A stretch of 5,783 nt of DNA from Actinomycetota bacterium (GTDB taxonomy: Bacteria; Actinomycetota; Humimicrobiia; Humimicrobiales; Humimicrobiaceae): contig JADHVM010000070.1 in NCBI GenBank assembly GCA_016783985.1, positions 1 through 5,783 of the forward strand. Reading direction: 5' to 3'. A program made the position numbers and the translations under genes. Positions 1 to 5,783 of this stretch are shown piece by piece. Every line of letters begins with the position of its first letter. Positions within the stretch are counted from its first letter, which is position 1. Below the pieces are notes generated by a model, which saw only the letters and a list, made by a program, of their open reading frames with translations, was not told the origin of the DNA and made no database searches.

Positions 1-128
1 GGGCCTATAAAAACATTTAATAAATGATAAATTTGAGATAGTTTTTATTATTACCTCAGAACCAATTTTGGAAAATCATACACTAGATACAGTTTTTAAT
101 TCATATTCTACAACTTGAAATATAATAT
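1..128. other. Left-edge stretch with no assignable gene
   Basis: This AT-rich stretch lies downstream of the tRNA-Asn gene and holds no ORF with a recognisable start. On the plus strand one frame is open from 11 to a TGA at 116-118. It has no ATG, GTG or TTG start near its beginning, and a TAA at 8-10 closes it upstream. It could be the 3' end of a convergent gene that enters from the left with a frameshift (see findings), or chance. A small inverted repeat, CCAA-TT-TTGG at 62-71, is too short and lacks a T-run, so I do not call it a terminator. No terminator for the tRNA transcript is visible. Confidence 0.5.
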
Positions 129-203
129 TGGCTCCCCGGGTAGGACTTGAACCTACAACATTTCGGTTAACAGCCGAACGCTCTACCATTGAGCTACCGG
201 GGA
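129..203 (-). tRNA. tRNA-Asn, anticodon GUU, CCA encoded
   Basis: This gene gives the transfer RNA that delivers asparagine to AAC and AAU codons. Read on the minus strand from 203, it folds as a full cloverleaf. The acceptor stem TCCCCGG pairs with CCGGGGA. The D arm is GCTC/GAGC around AATGGTA. The anticodon stem TTCGG/CCGAA encloses the loop CTGTTAA with anticodon GTT. The variable loop is ATGTT, and the T arm GTAGG/CCTAC encloses TTCAAGT. The discriminator base is G, as usual for bacterial tRNA-Asn, and the 3' CCA (129-131) is encoded in the DNA. All stems pair perfectly. It lies downstream of rpoD on the same strand and has its own likely promoter. Confidence 0.97.
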
Positions 204-224
204 ACAAAAAGTTTAGACTGTGAT

Positions 225-252
225 ATTATAATATAAAGGAAGTATATTTCAA
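225..252 (-). promoter_or_regulatory. Probable promoter of tRNA-Asn
   Basis: On the minus strand there is a TTGAAA -35 box (247-252), a 16-base spacer and a perfect TATAAT -10 box (225-230). This is a near-consensus primary-sigma promoter. Transcription should start about seven bases below the -10 box, near 218, leaving a leader of roughly 15 bases before the mature tRNA 5' end at 203. That geometry is typical of tRNA genes and argues that tRNA-Asn is transcribed independently of rpoD, although no terminator separates the two. No other promoter in the window matches consensus this well. Confidence 0.72.
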
Positions 253-285
253 GCAAATAATTTGGCCTCTGTGACAAGAAAATAC

Positions 286-1380
286 TTAAGTCTCTAAAAA
301 ATCCTTTAAAGCTCCACTTCTGTTGGGATGTCTTAGTTTACCTAAAGTTTTAGACTCTATCTGCCTTATTCTTTCCCTGGTTACACCAAACTCTCTGCCA
401 ACCTCCTCTAACGTTCTAGGATGCCCGTCCTGAAGGCCAAACCTAAGTTGTATAACTTTCCTTTCTCTATCATTTAAGGTACCTAATACTTCCTGCAGCT
501 GCTCCTGGAGCATTATAAAAGATGCAGCATCTAATGGAGCTTCAACTTCAGAATCCTCTATAAAATCTCCAAGATGACTATCTTCTTCTTCACCTATAGG
601 TGTCTCAAGTGATACAGGCTCCTGGGATATTTTCATAATTTCTCTTACTTTTTCTGAAGAAAAATTCATATGCTTTCCTATTTCTTCAGGAGTCGGTTCT
701 CTACCAAGTTTCTGCAGCATCTGTCTTTGAGTTCTTATTAATTTATTAATAGTCTCCACCATATGTACAGGAATCCTAATAGTTCTTGCCTGATCTGCAA
801 TAGCTCTTGTAATAGCCTGCCGTATCCACCAGGTTGCATATGTCGAAAACTTATAACCTTTAGTATAATCAAATTTTTCTACCGCTCTAATTAATCCCAA
901 ATTCCCTTCCTGTATAAGATCTAAAAATAGCATTCCCCTGCCTACATATTTTTTTGCTATACTCACCACTAACCTTAAATTTGCTTCAACCAACCTGCTC
1001 TTTGCATCCATATCTCCTTTCTCAATTTTTTTAGCCAGCTGAACTTCCTCAATAGCAGCAAGAAGCCTAACCTTGCCAATTTCTTTTAAATACATACGGA
1101 CTGGGTCATTTGTTGGTGATTTTATCGTAAAATCTAATTTCTTCTTTAAATTTTCTTCTTTTTTTCTTTGTATTATATTGTCAATATCATCATCATCCTC
1201 ACTAACAATTTCAATCCCCAGATTCTGTATTACATCATAAATATTTTCTATTTGTTCCTTTGTTAAATCAATATCCGAAAGAGTTTCACTGATCTCTTCT
1301 GTAGTGAGTAAGCCTTCTTCTTTACCCTTACCTATTAATTCTTTTACTTCTTCTAATTTAAATTCAGACACTTTTTTCAT
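286..1380 (-). CDS. rpoD: RNA polymerase primary sigma factor (SigA/RpoD, sigma-70 group 1)
   Basis: This is the housekeeping sigma subunit, which directs core RNA polymerase to -35/-10 promoters and helps melt them. The 364-residue protein is the normal length for the short Gram-positive-type SigA, without the large non-conserved insert of E. coli sigma-70. Domains in order: a small region 1.1 (about 1-60) followed by an acidic EDDDDID run (61-67); region 1.2 starting at [11 protein letters not shown] (92-102); region 2.1-2.2 with [19 protein letters not shown] (153-171), which contacts the core clamp; regions 2.3-2.4 with [18 protein letters not shown] (177-194), for melting and -10 recognition; region 3 (about 200-280); and region 4.2 with a helix-turn-helix, [19 protein letters not shown] (324-342), for -35 binding. 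Every signature is intact. The ATG start has a strong ribosome binding site. It lies 98 bases after dnaG on the same strand, the usual dnaG-rpoD pairing, and co-transcription is likely. Confidence 0.98.
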   Translation of the reverse strand: MKKVSEFKLEEVKELIGKGKEEGLLTTEEISETLSDIDLTKEQIENIYDVIQNLGIEIVSEDDDDIDNIIQRKKEENLKKKLDFTIKSPTNDPVRMYLKEIGKVRLLAAIEEVQLAKKIEKGDMDAKSRLVEANLRLVVSIAKKYVGRGMLFLDLIQEGNLGLIRAVEKFDYTKGYKFSTYATWWIRQAITRAIADQARTIRIPVHMVETINKLIRTQRQMLQKLGREPTPEEIGKHMNFSSEKVREIMKISQEPVSLETPIGEEEDSHLGDFIEDSEVEAPLDAASFIMLQEQLQEVLGTLNDRERKVIQLRFGLQDGHPRTLEEVGREFGVTRERIRQIESKTLGKLRHPNRSGALKDFLET

Positions 1381-1478
1381 AATTTAATCACCTCAAAATA
1401 TATCTAAAAAATATCATAAATATTTATTTAAATAACCAATAAACTAAATATTACATTTTATATGGCATTATTAAAAAA
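1381..1478 (-). other. dnaG-rpoD intergenic gap
   Basis: These 98 bases are almost pure A/T apart from the rpoD ribosome binding site. I see no GC-rich terminator hairpin after the dnaG stop. A possible weak promoter for rpoD reads TTGGTT, then 15 bases, then TATGAT. The -10 box is fair, but the -35 is poor and the spacing short, so I do not call it. The simplest reading is read-through from dnaG, perhaps with an extra start site here. Confidence 0.5.
1388..1394 (-). promoter_or_regulatory. Ribosome binding site of rpoD
   Basis: The minus strand reads GAGGTGA seven bases before the ATG at 1380. This is a strong match to the 16S rRNA 3' end with good spacing, and it fixes the rpoD start. The contrast with dnaG, which has no such motif, suggests that sigma factor is translated much more efficiently than primase from a shared mRNA. 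Confidence 0.85.
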
Positions 1479-3383
1479 TTAAGTTATAATTAATTTCCTT
1501 TTTTCTTTTTCTAGCTCATTTATTTCATAATTTAACTCATCAATTTTATCTTCTATTTCCTTTTCTTCTGTATTACCTATTTTTGTTTTTTCTATACTCA
1601 ATCTAATTTTTTTCTGTGTATTCTCAAGCTCTATCATTTTATTTCTAATTTCTTCAATCTTTCCAGAAATAAAAATTCTTTTTAAGTTACTTAATACCTC
1701 ATTGCAAATTAAGTCCTCATCTTTATATCTTAATTTACTAAAAATAATATAATTATATAACTTTTTTACTTCATCGGTTCCAATGTCAACCGACGAAATT
1801 TCTATTGGAAAGTTTATTTTTTTCTCTTTCGATTCAACCTCTTCAATTTCTTTTTTCAACAGCACAAAAAGCTCTCTTGTATCTTCAAATCTAAAATGTT
1901 CAGGACCTAACTCTATCAAGCCGCTAACTGAATCTCCAATACCATTTACCATTAATTTTAAAGCTTCTATTTCTATATTTTTTAATGGTGATATGCTTTC
2001 TCTTTCAGTACCACTAATTATACTATCGGCATATTTACTCGATTTTTTTAACATTTCTTCAAGCAATAAGTTTTCATTTAAATTTAATTTTTCAGCTATT
2101 TTTTTTATGCATTCCTCCTGAATCATCCTGGATGAAAGTGTTAAAATAAATCTTAACAGCTTATCACTTGCTTTCATTTTTTCATTAAAATTTGATATAT
2201 CATACTTTTCCAATGTTACATCTATAGTAAAATCAATTATCCCAATAGCACTTTTAATTTTTCTTAAAAAATCATCCCTGCCCTTTTTAATAATAAAATC
2301 CGCAGGGTCATAACCTTTCTCAAGTATTGCAACTCTAATATCAATATTACTTTCATGGTACAAGTCAAGTCTTTCATTATACTCCTTCAGTCTTTCAATT
2401 CCTCTAAGAGAAGCATTCATACCTGCTTTATCGCTATCAAAAACTAATACTATATTTTTTGTAAATCTTCCTATAAGTTTTATCTGATCTGAAGTAAGAG
2501 CAGTACCTAAACTCGCCACTACATTTTTGATACCAAACTGATTTAATGCCATTACGTCAGTATAACCTTCAACAATAAATACTTCATCATTTTCAATAAT
2601 ATAATTTTTTGCTTTAAAAATTCCATATATATTTTTACTCTTTAAATAAAGTTTAGTTTCAGGAGTATTTATATACTTTGCTGCTTGTTTTCCATCTTTA
2701 TCATCACTATTAATAATTCTTCCACCAAAACCTATAGTCTTTCCAGCTATATCTTTTATAGGAAACATTATCCTTCCTCTAAATCTATCATAAACTTCCT
2801 GGCCGCTCTTTCTGCTTTTAATAGCAAGACCGCTTTCTAAAATTTCTTTAGAACCGTAACCCTTCTTCTTTGCAAATTCCGAAAAACTATCCCAGCTGTC
2901 TATACTAAATCCAACTTCAAATTCTTTTAAAGTCTTTTCCTTAAATCCTCTATTCTTTAGATAATCCAAAGTAGCGCCTGCAACTTTCCTGTTAAACAAT
3001 ATGAAATTATAATACTTTTTAGCAAGCTCATTTAAATCTATCAATCTGTTTCTAAATCTTCCTGACTCTGAAGATCTTGAATGAACATATTTTAAACTGT
3101 AGCCTACTTTTTTAGCTAAAAATTCTACTGCTTCTACGAATTCCATATTTTCAATCTTCATTATAAAGCTAATCACATCCCCTCCTTCACCACAGCCAAA
3201 ACAATGATAAAGCTGTTTTATTGAATCCACTGTAAATGAGGGAGTTTTTTCTTTATGGAATGGGCACAGGCCTACATAGCTCTTACCTGTTTTCTTTAGA
3301 TTTACATAATTTGAAACAATATCCTGTATGCTTATCCTTGATTTTAATTCGTTTACTTCGCCTTCTTTTAAGCTTCTAGCCAT
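1479..3383 (-). CDS. dnaG: DNA primase DnaG
   Basis: This primase makes the short RNA primers that replicative DNA polymerase extends, mainly on the lagging strand, and works with the DnaB-type helicase at the fork. At 634 residues the length is normal. The N-terminal zinc-binding domain has the CHC2-type ligands C40, H43, C61 and C64 within LCPFHKEKTPSF and YHCFGCGEGGD. The polymerase core follows, with the basic motif YINTPETKLYLKSKNIYG (237-254). The TOPRIM fold has the catalytic Glu272 (VEGYTD) and the metal-binding acids Asp316 and Asp318 (FDSDKAG), with DPADFI near 359-364. The C-terminal helicase-interacting region (about 470-634) is Lys/Glu-rich and likely helical, poorly conserved as is usual. 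The ATG at 3383 is the only canonical start before an upstream in-frame stop and gives a normal N-terminus, but it has no Shine-Dalgarno motif. The gene follows ppdK after 272 bases and precedes rpoD. Confidence 0.97.
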   Translation of the reverse strand: MARSLKEGEVNELKSRISIQDIVSNYVNLKKTGKSYVGLCPFHKEKTPSFTVDSIKQLYHCFGCGEGGDVISFIMKIENMEFVEAVEFLAKKVGYSLKYVHSRSSESGRFRNRLIDLNELAKKYYNFILFNRKVAGATLDYLKNRGFKEKTLKEFEVGFSIDSWDSFSEFAKKKGYGSKEILESGLAIKSRKSGQEVYDRFRGRIMFPIKDIAGKTIGFGGRIINSDDKDGKQAAKYINTPETKLYLKSKNIYGIFKAKNYIIENDEVFIVEGYTDVMALNQFGIKNVVASLGTALTSDQIKLIGRFTKNIVLVFDSDKAGMNASLRGIERLKEYNERLDLYHESNIDIRVAILEKGYDPADFIIKKGRDDFLRKIKSAIGIIDFTIDVTLEKYDISNFNEKMKASDKLLRFILTLSSRMIQEECIKKIAEKLNLNENLLLEEMLKKSSKYADSIISGTERESISPLKNIEIEALKLMVNGIGDSVSGLIELGPEHFRFEDTRELFVLLKKEIEEVESKEKKINFPIEISSVDIGTDEVKKLYNYIIFSKLRYKDEDLICNEVLSNLKRIFISGKIEEIRNKMIELENTQKKIRLSIEKTKIGNTEEKEIEDKIDELNYEINELEKEKRKLIIT

Positions 3384-3583
3384 ATTATTAAGACATGAAT
3401 TAAATATTTATAAAAGTTACACTAATTATTTTACCCTATACTCAAATATTCAGAAATAAACTCAGAAATTAAATAATTCTGTTATTTCCCTGTAAGTGCT
3501 TGGCTTATGACCATAAATACCTGGAGATATATTAAGGTGAACTTTAAATAGTCTTATTACAATCTCTATAGTTTTATCCTTAC

Positions 3584-3601
3584 TATAGTCTTTATAGTCT
3601 T
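3584..3601 (-). repeat. Perfect 9-base tandem repeat (two units)
   Basis: On the minus strand AAGACTATA occurs twice head to tail. Related copies lie further downstream: AAAACTATA (one mismatch, near 3567-3575) and TAAGACTAT (near 3548-3556). The spacing is irregular (9, then about 17, then about 20 bases), so it does not look like an engineered operator array. Polymerase slippage in AT-rich DNA is the simplest explanation, and a binding site for a regulator is possible but unsupported. Confidence 0.6.
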
Positions 3602-3624
3602 ATTTATATAATTATAATCTAATC

Positions 3625-3654
3625 TTTATATCTATTCTACTAATATTTTGTTAA
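3625..3654 (-). promoter_or_regulatory. Candidate promoter for dnaG(-rpoD)
   Basis: On the minus strand TTAACA (3649-3654), an 18-base spacer and TATAAA (3625-3630) each match five of six bases of the primary-sigma boxes. It starts two bases after the ppdK stop codon. Transcription from it would begin near 3618 and give dnaG a leader of roughly 235 bases. A perfect TATAAT lies close by (3611-3616) but has no usable -35 box. In DNA this AT-rich such matches arise by chance, so the call is tentative. Confidence 0.4.
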
Positions 3655-3655
3655 T

Positions 3656-5783
3656 CTATATTTCTTCCAATGCAGCTTGAGCAGCAGCTAATCTTGCAAT
3701 AGGAACCCTGAACGGCGAGCAGCTAACATAATCCATACCTATTTTATGGCAAAACTTTATAGAATCCGGATCTCCGCCATGCTCTCCACATATACCAATC
3801 TTTATATCCTTTCTTGCTTTTCTACCCTTTTCAACTCCTATCTTAACAAACTGACCAACTCCTTTTTTGTCAAGTGTAGCAAATGGGTCTTTATCCAGTA
3901 TCCCTTTTTCGATATAATCAGGTAAAAACTTGCCGGAGTCATCCCTTGAAAATCCAAAAGTGAGCTGGGTTAAATCATTAGTCCCAAAACTGAAAAACTC
4001 TGCTTCAGTCGCAATTTCATCTGCAGTTATGCAAGCCCTTGGGATTTCAATCATAGTGCCTACTTTATAATCAAATCTCACATTACTTTTCTTTATTAAT
4101 TCATCTGCAATCTTTATTATCTGCTTCTTTAGTATCCTCATTTCCTTCACACTTCCCACCAAAGGAATCATAACCTCGGGCTTAACTTCATATCCCTGTT
4201 TTGTTAATTCTATTGCTGCTTCAAATATTGCTTTTGTTTGCATCTCAAGAATTTCAGGATACGTAACCGAAAGTCTGCATCCCCTATGCCCCAACATAGG
4301 ATTCATCTCATGAAGAGAGACTATAGTTGCTTTGAGTTCCCTAAATTCTAGACCAAGTTCTTTTGCAATTTCTTTAATATCTTCATCTTCTGTCGGTAAA
4401 AATTCATGAAGTGGTGGATCAAGAAGCCTTATTGTCACTGGCAAGCCTTTCATAACTTTAAATATTTCAATAAAATCATTTTTTTGTATTGGGAGAAGAG
4501 CCATTAAAGCTTTTCTTCTTTCTTTCTCATTACTGGCAACAATCATCTTCCTTACAGCCTTAATTCTATCACTCTCAAAAAACATATGTTCAGTTCTACA
4601 AAGACCAATTCCTTCAGCCCTAAATTTTAAAGCAATCTCAGAGTCCTTGGGGGTGTCTGCATTTGCTCTTACTCCAATTGTTTTAAACTCGTTCACCCAA
4701 TCCATAAAAATTTCAAAATCTCCTGTTACTTCAGGGTCTACTACAGGAATTCTTCCAAGGAATACTTCACCTGTTGAGCCATCAAGAGTGACCCAATCAC
4801 CCTTTTTTACCTTCTTCCCACTTGCAGTAAAATATTGTTCCTCTTCAAATACTTTTATATCCTCACAACCAGCAACACAACATTTACCCATTCCTCTTGC
4901 TACAACGGCTGCATGTGAAGTCATTCCTCCTCTTGCAGTAAGTATGCCCTGTGCAACTGCCATACCCTCTATATCCTCAGGCGATGTCTCTGTTCTTACC
5001 AGTATTACTTCCCTATTTTTTGATTCTTTTACGGCATCATCAGCATCAAAAACAACTCTGCCCAAAGCTGCTCCTGGCGAAGCTGGCAATCCCTTTGCAA
5101 CAAGTTCTGCATTAGCCTTTGACTTCTCATCAAGCTGTTTATGAAGAAGTTGATCGAGCTGCTCAGGTTCTACCCGGAGCACCGCAGTTTTTTTATCAAT
5201 TAATCCTTTGTTTACCATATCAACCGCTATTTTTAAAGCAGCACCTGCTGTCCTCTTCCCGGTTCTTGTCTGCAGTATATATAACTTGCCTTCCTGAATT
5301 GTAAATTCAAGATCCTGTGTGTCTGTATAGTGTTGTTCCAATTTTTTAAATATATTTATTAATTGATTAAAAATACCTGGCATTTCCTTTTTTAGATTTG
5401 ATATAGGCTTAGGAGTTCTAATCCCGGCAACTACATCCTCGCCCTGAGCATTTATTAAATACTCTCCATACTCTACATTTTCACCTGTTGCCGGATCACG
5501 GGTAAAAGCAACTCCTGTACCAGAATTATTACCCATATTGCCAAATACCATTACCTGAACATTAACAGCAGTTCCAATATTATGAGGAATATCATGAAGA
5601 TTTCTATATGTAATAGCCCTTTTATTGTTCCATGAACCAAATACAGCATCAATTGACATCTTGAGCTGTTCTTTTGGGTCTTGAGGGAAACTTATACCCT
5701 TTTCCTTTTTAATAATTTTTTTATATTCTGAAACTAACTCTTTTAAATTGTCTGCAGAAAGTTCAGTATCAAGTTTTACCTTG
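3656..5783 (-). CDS. ppdK: Pyruvate, phosphate dikinase, C-terminal 708 residues (5' end beyond window)
   Basis: This cytosolic enzyme interconverts pyruvate + ATP + phosphate and phosphoenolpyruvate + AMP + pyrophosphate. In anaerobes it often runs towards pyruvate as a pyrophosphate-linked glycolytic step. The frame is open to the right edge, so the Met at 5659 is internal. Upstream of it are 41 more codons of family-like sequence (for example FPQDPKEQLK). In fragment numbering, the end of the ATP-grasp domain shows D157, E159, Q171 and R173. The swivelling phosphohistidine domain has GGMTSHAAVVARG with catalytic His290 next to Thr288, the usual target of the PPDK regulatory kinase. The PEP/pyruvate barrel has R396, R452 (RLLDPPLHEF), E579, N602-D603 (FGTNDLTQ) and Cys665 (GICGEHGG), matching H455, R561, R617, E745, N768 and C831 of the Clostridium symbiosum enzyme as I recall them. 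The constant offset implies about 166 residues are missing from a roughly 874-residue protein. The stop is TAG. Confidence 0.96.
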   Translation of the reverse strand, partial: KVKLDTELSADNLKELVSEYKKIIKKEKGISFPQDPKEQLKMSIDAVFGSWNNKRAITYRNLHDIPHNIGTAVNVQVMVFGNMGNNSGTGVAFTRDPATGENVEYGEYLINAQGEDVVAGIRTPKPISNLKKEMPGIFNQLINIFKKLEQHYTDTQDLEFTIQEGKLYILQTRTGKRTAGAALKIAVDMVNKGLIDKKTAVLRVEPEQLDQLLHKQLDEKSKANAELVAKGLPASPGAALGRVVFDADDAVKESKNREVILVRTETSPEDIEGMAVAQGILTARGGMTSHAAVVARGMGKCCVAGCEDIKVFEEEQYFTASGKKVKKGDWVTLDGSTGEVFLGRIPVVDPEVTGDFEIFMDWVNEFKTIGVRANADTPKDSEIALKFRAEGIGLCRTEHMFFESDRIKAVRKMIVASNEKERRKALMALLPIQKNDFIEIFKVMKGLPVTIRLLDPPLHEFLPTEDEDIKEIAKELGLEFRELKATIVSLHEMNPMLGHRGCRLSVTYPEILEMQTKAIFEAAIELTKQGYEVKPEVMIPLVGSVKEMRILKKQIIKIADELIKKSNVRFDYKVGTMIEIPRACITADEIATEAEFFSFGTNDLTQLTFGFSRDDSGKFLPDYIEKGILDKDPFATLDKKGVGQFVKIGVEKGRKARKDIKIGICGEHGGDPDSIKFCHKIGMDYVSCSPFRVPIARLAAAQAALEEI

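Larger units (their letters stand above)
3384..3655 (-). other. ppdK-dnaG intergenic region / dnaG leader
   Basis: This 272-base gap holds a candidate promoter just after the ppdK stop (3625-3654), a 9-base tandem repeat (3584-3601) and a 45-codon stop-free minus-strand stretch that lacks a start codon (3465-3599). It also contains a short palindrome TTATG-AC-CATAA (3505-3516) and a weak hairpin CAGAA...TTCTG (3463-3481). The part around 3481-3540 is clearly richer in G and C than its surroundings. I see no intrinsic terminator for ppdK and recognise no riboswitch or T-box. In many relatives a small gene (for example a dGTPase-like gene or a yqxD type) sits at this place; none is intact here. 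Confidence 0.5.

Noticed and set aside
62..71. Inverted repeat CCAA-TT-TTGG as a terminator for tRNA-Asn
   Set aside because: The four-pair stem has a two-base loop and is not followed by a T-run in either direction, so it is too weak for an intrinsic terminator.
1401..1440. rpoD promoter TTGGTT / TATGAT in the dnaG-rpoD gap
   Set aside because: The -35 matches only three of six bases and the 15-base spacing is short. Such matches are expected by chance in near-pure A/T sequence.
1783..2121. 112-codon plus-strand ORF
   Set aside because: It lies wholly antisense to dnaG. Its Ser/Phe/Ile-rich composition is the shadow of Glu/Lys/Asn-rich coding on the other strand. It shows no ribosome binding site and no recognisable motif.
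2435..2440. FDSDKAG instead of FDGD in the DnaG metal-binding motif as a possible defect
   Set aside because: Both metal-binding Asp residues (316 and 318) are kept. Ser for Gly between them is, as far as I recall, common in primases of Gram-positive-type bacteria.
3463..3481. Hairpin CAGAA...TTCTG as a ppdK terminator or attenuator
   Set aside because: It has only five pairs, an AT-rich loop, lies nearly 180 bases after the stop codon and has no T-run.
4647..5144. 165-codon plus-strand ORF
   Set aside because: It is antisense to the conserved phosphohistidine region of ppdK. The Ser/Thr/Pro-rich low-complexity product is typical of a reverse-strand shadow, and ppdK motifs are intact throughout.
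5119..5304. 61-codon plus-strand ORF
   Set aside because: It is antisense to ppdK and overlaps another shadow frame, with no domain or translation signal.

Overview
The window is a compact, AT-rich block of housekeeping genes, all read from the minus strand. In transcription order (right to left) it holds the 3' three-quarters or more of ppdK (pyruvate, phosphate dikinase, cut by the right edge), dnaG (DNA primase), rpoD/sigA (primary sigma factor) and a tRNA-Asn(GUU) gene. Only about 130 bases at the left edge remain unassigned. The dnaG-rpoD pair is the core of the classical 'macromolecular synthesis operon'. A ppdK-type gene next to it is familiar from clostridia and other anaerobic Gram-positive-type bacteria. 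Low GC, A/T-ending codons, a CCA-encoding tRNA gene, a strong GAGGTGA ribosome binding site and the protein styles point to an anaerobic Bacillota-like (clostridial) bacterium or a neighbouring lineage such as Atribacterota. I cannot separate these from sequence alone.

Layout: 1-128 non-coding or unidentified; 129-203 tRNA-Asn with its own good promoter at 225-252; 286-1380 rpoD; 98-base gap with the rpoD ribosome binding site; 1479-3383 dnaG; 272-base gap with a candidate promoter, a short tandem repeat and a 45-codon stop-free stretch of unknown meaning; 3656 to the right edge ppdK. No convincing intrinsic terminator (GC-rich hairpin plus T-run) was seen between any of these genes, so read-through from ppdK to dnaG to rpoD is possible.

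The genes tie together central energy metabolism (ppdK interconverts pyruvate and phosphoenolpyruvate), initiation of DNA replication (primers for the lagging strand), initiation of transcription (promoter recognition) and translation (Asn-tRNA). I found no mobile element, CRISPR array, toxin-antitoxin pair, defence system or new system. The observations below are modest: poor translation signals on dnaG beside strong ones on rpoD, and two possible ORF remnants in the gaps.
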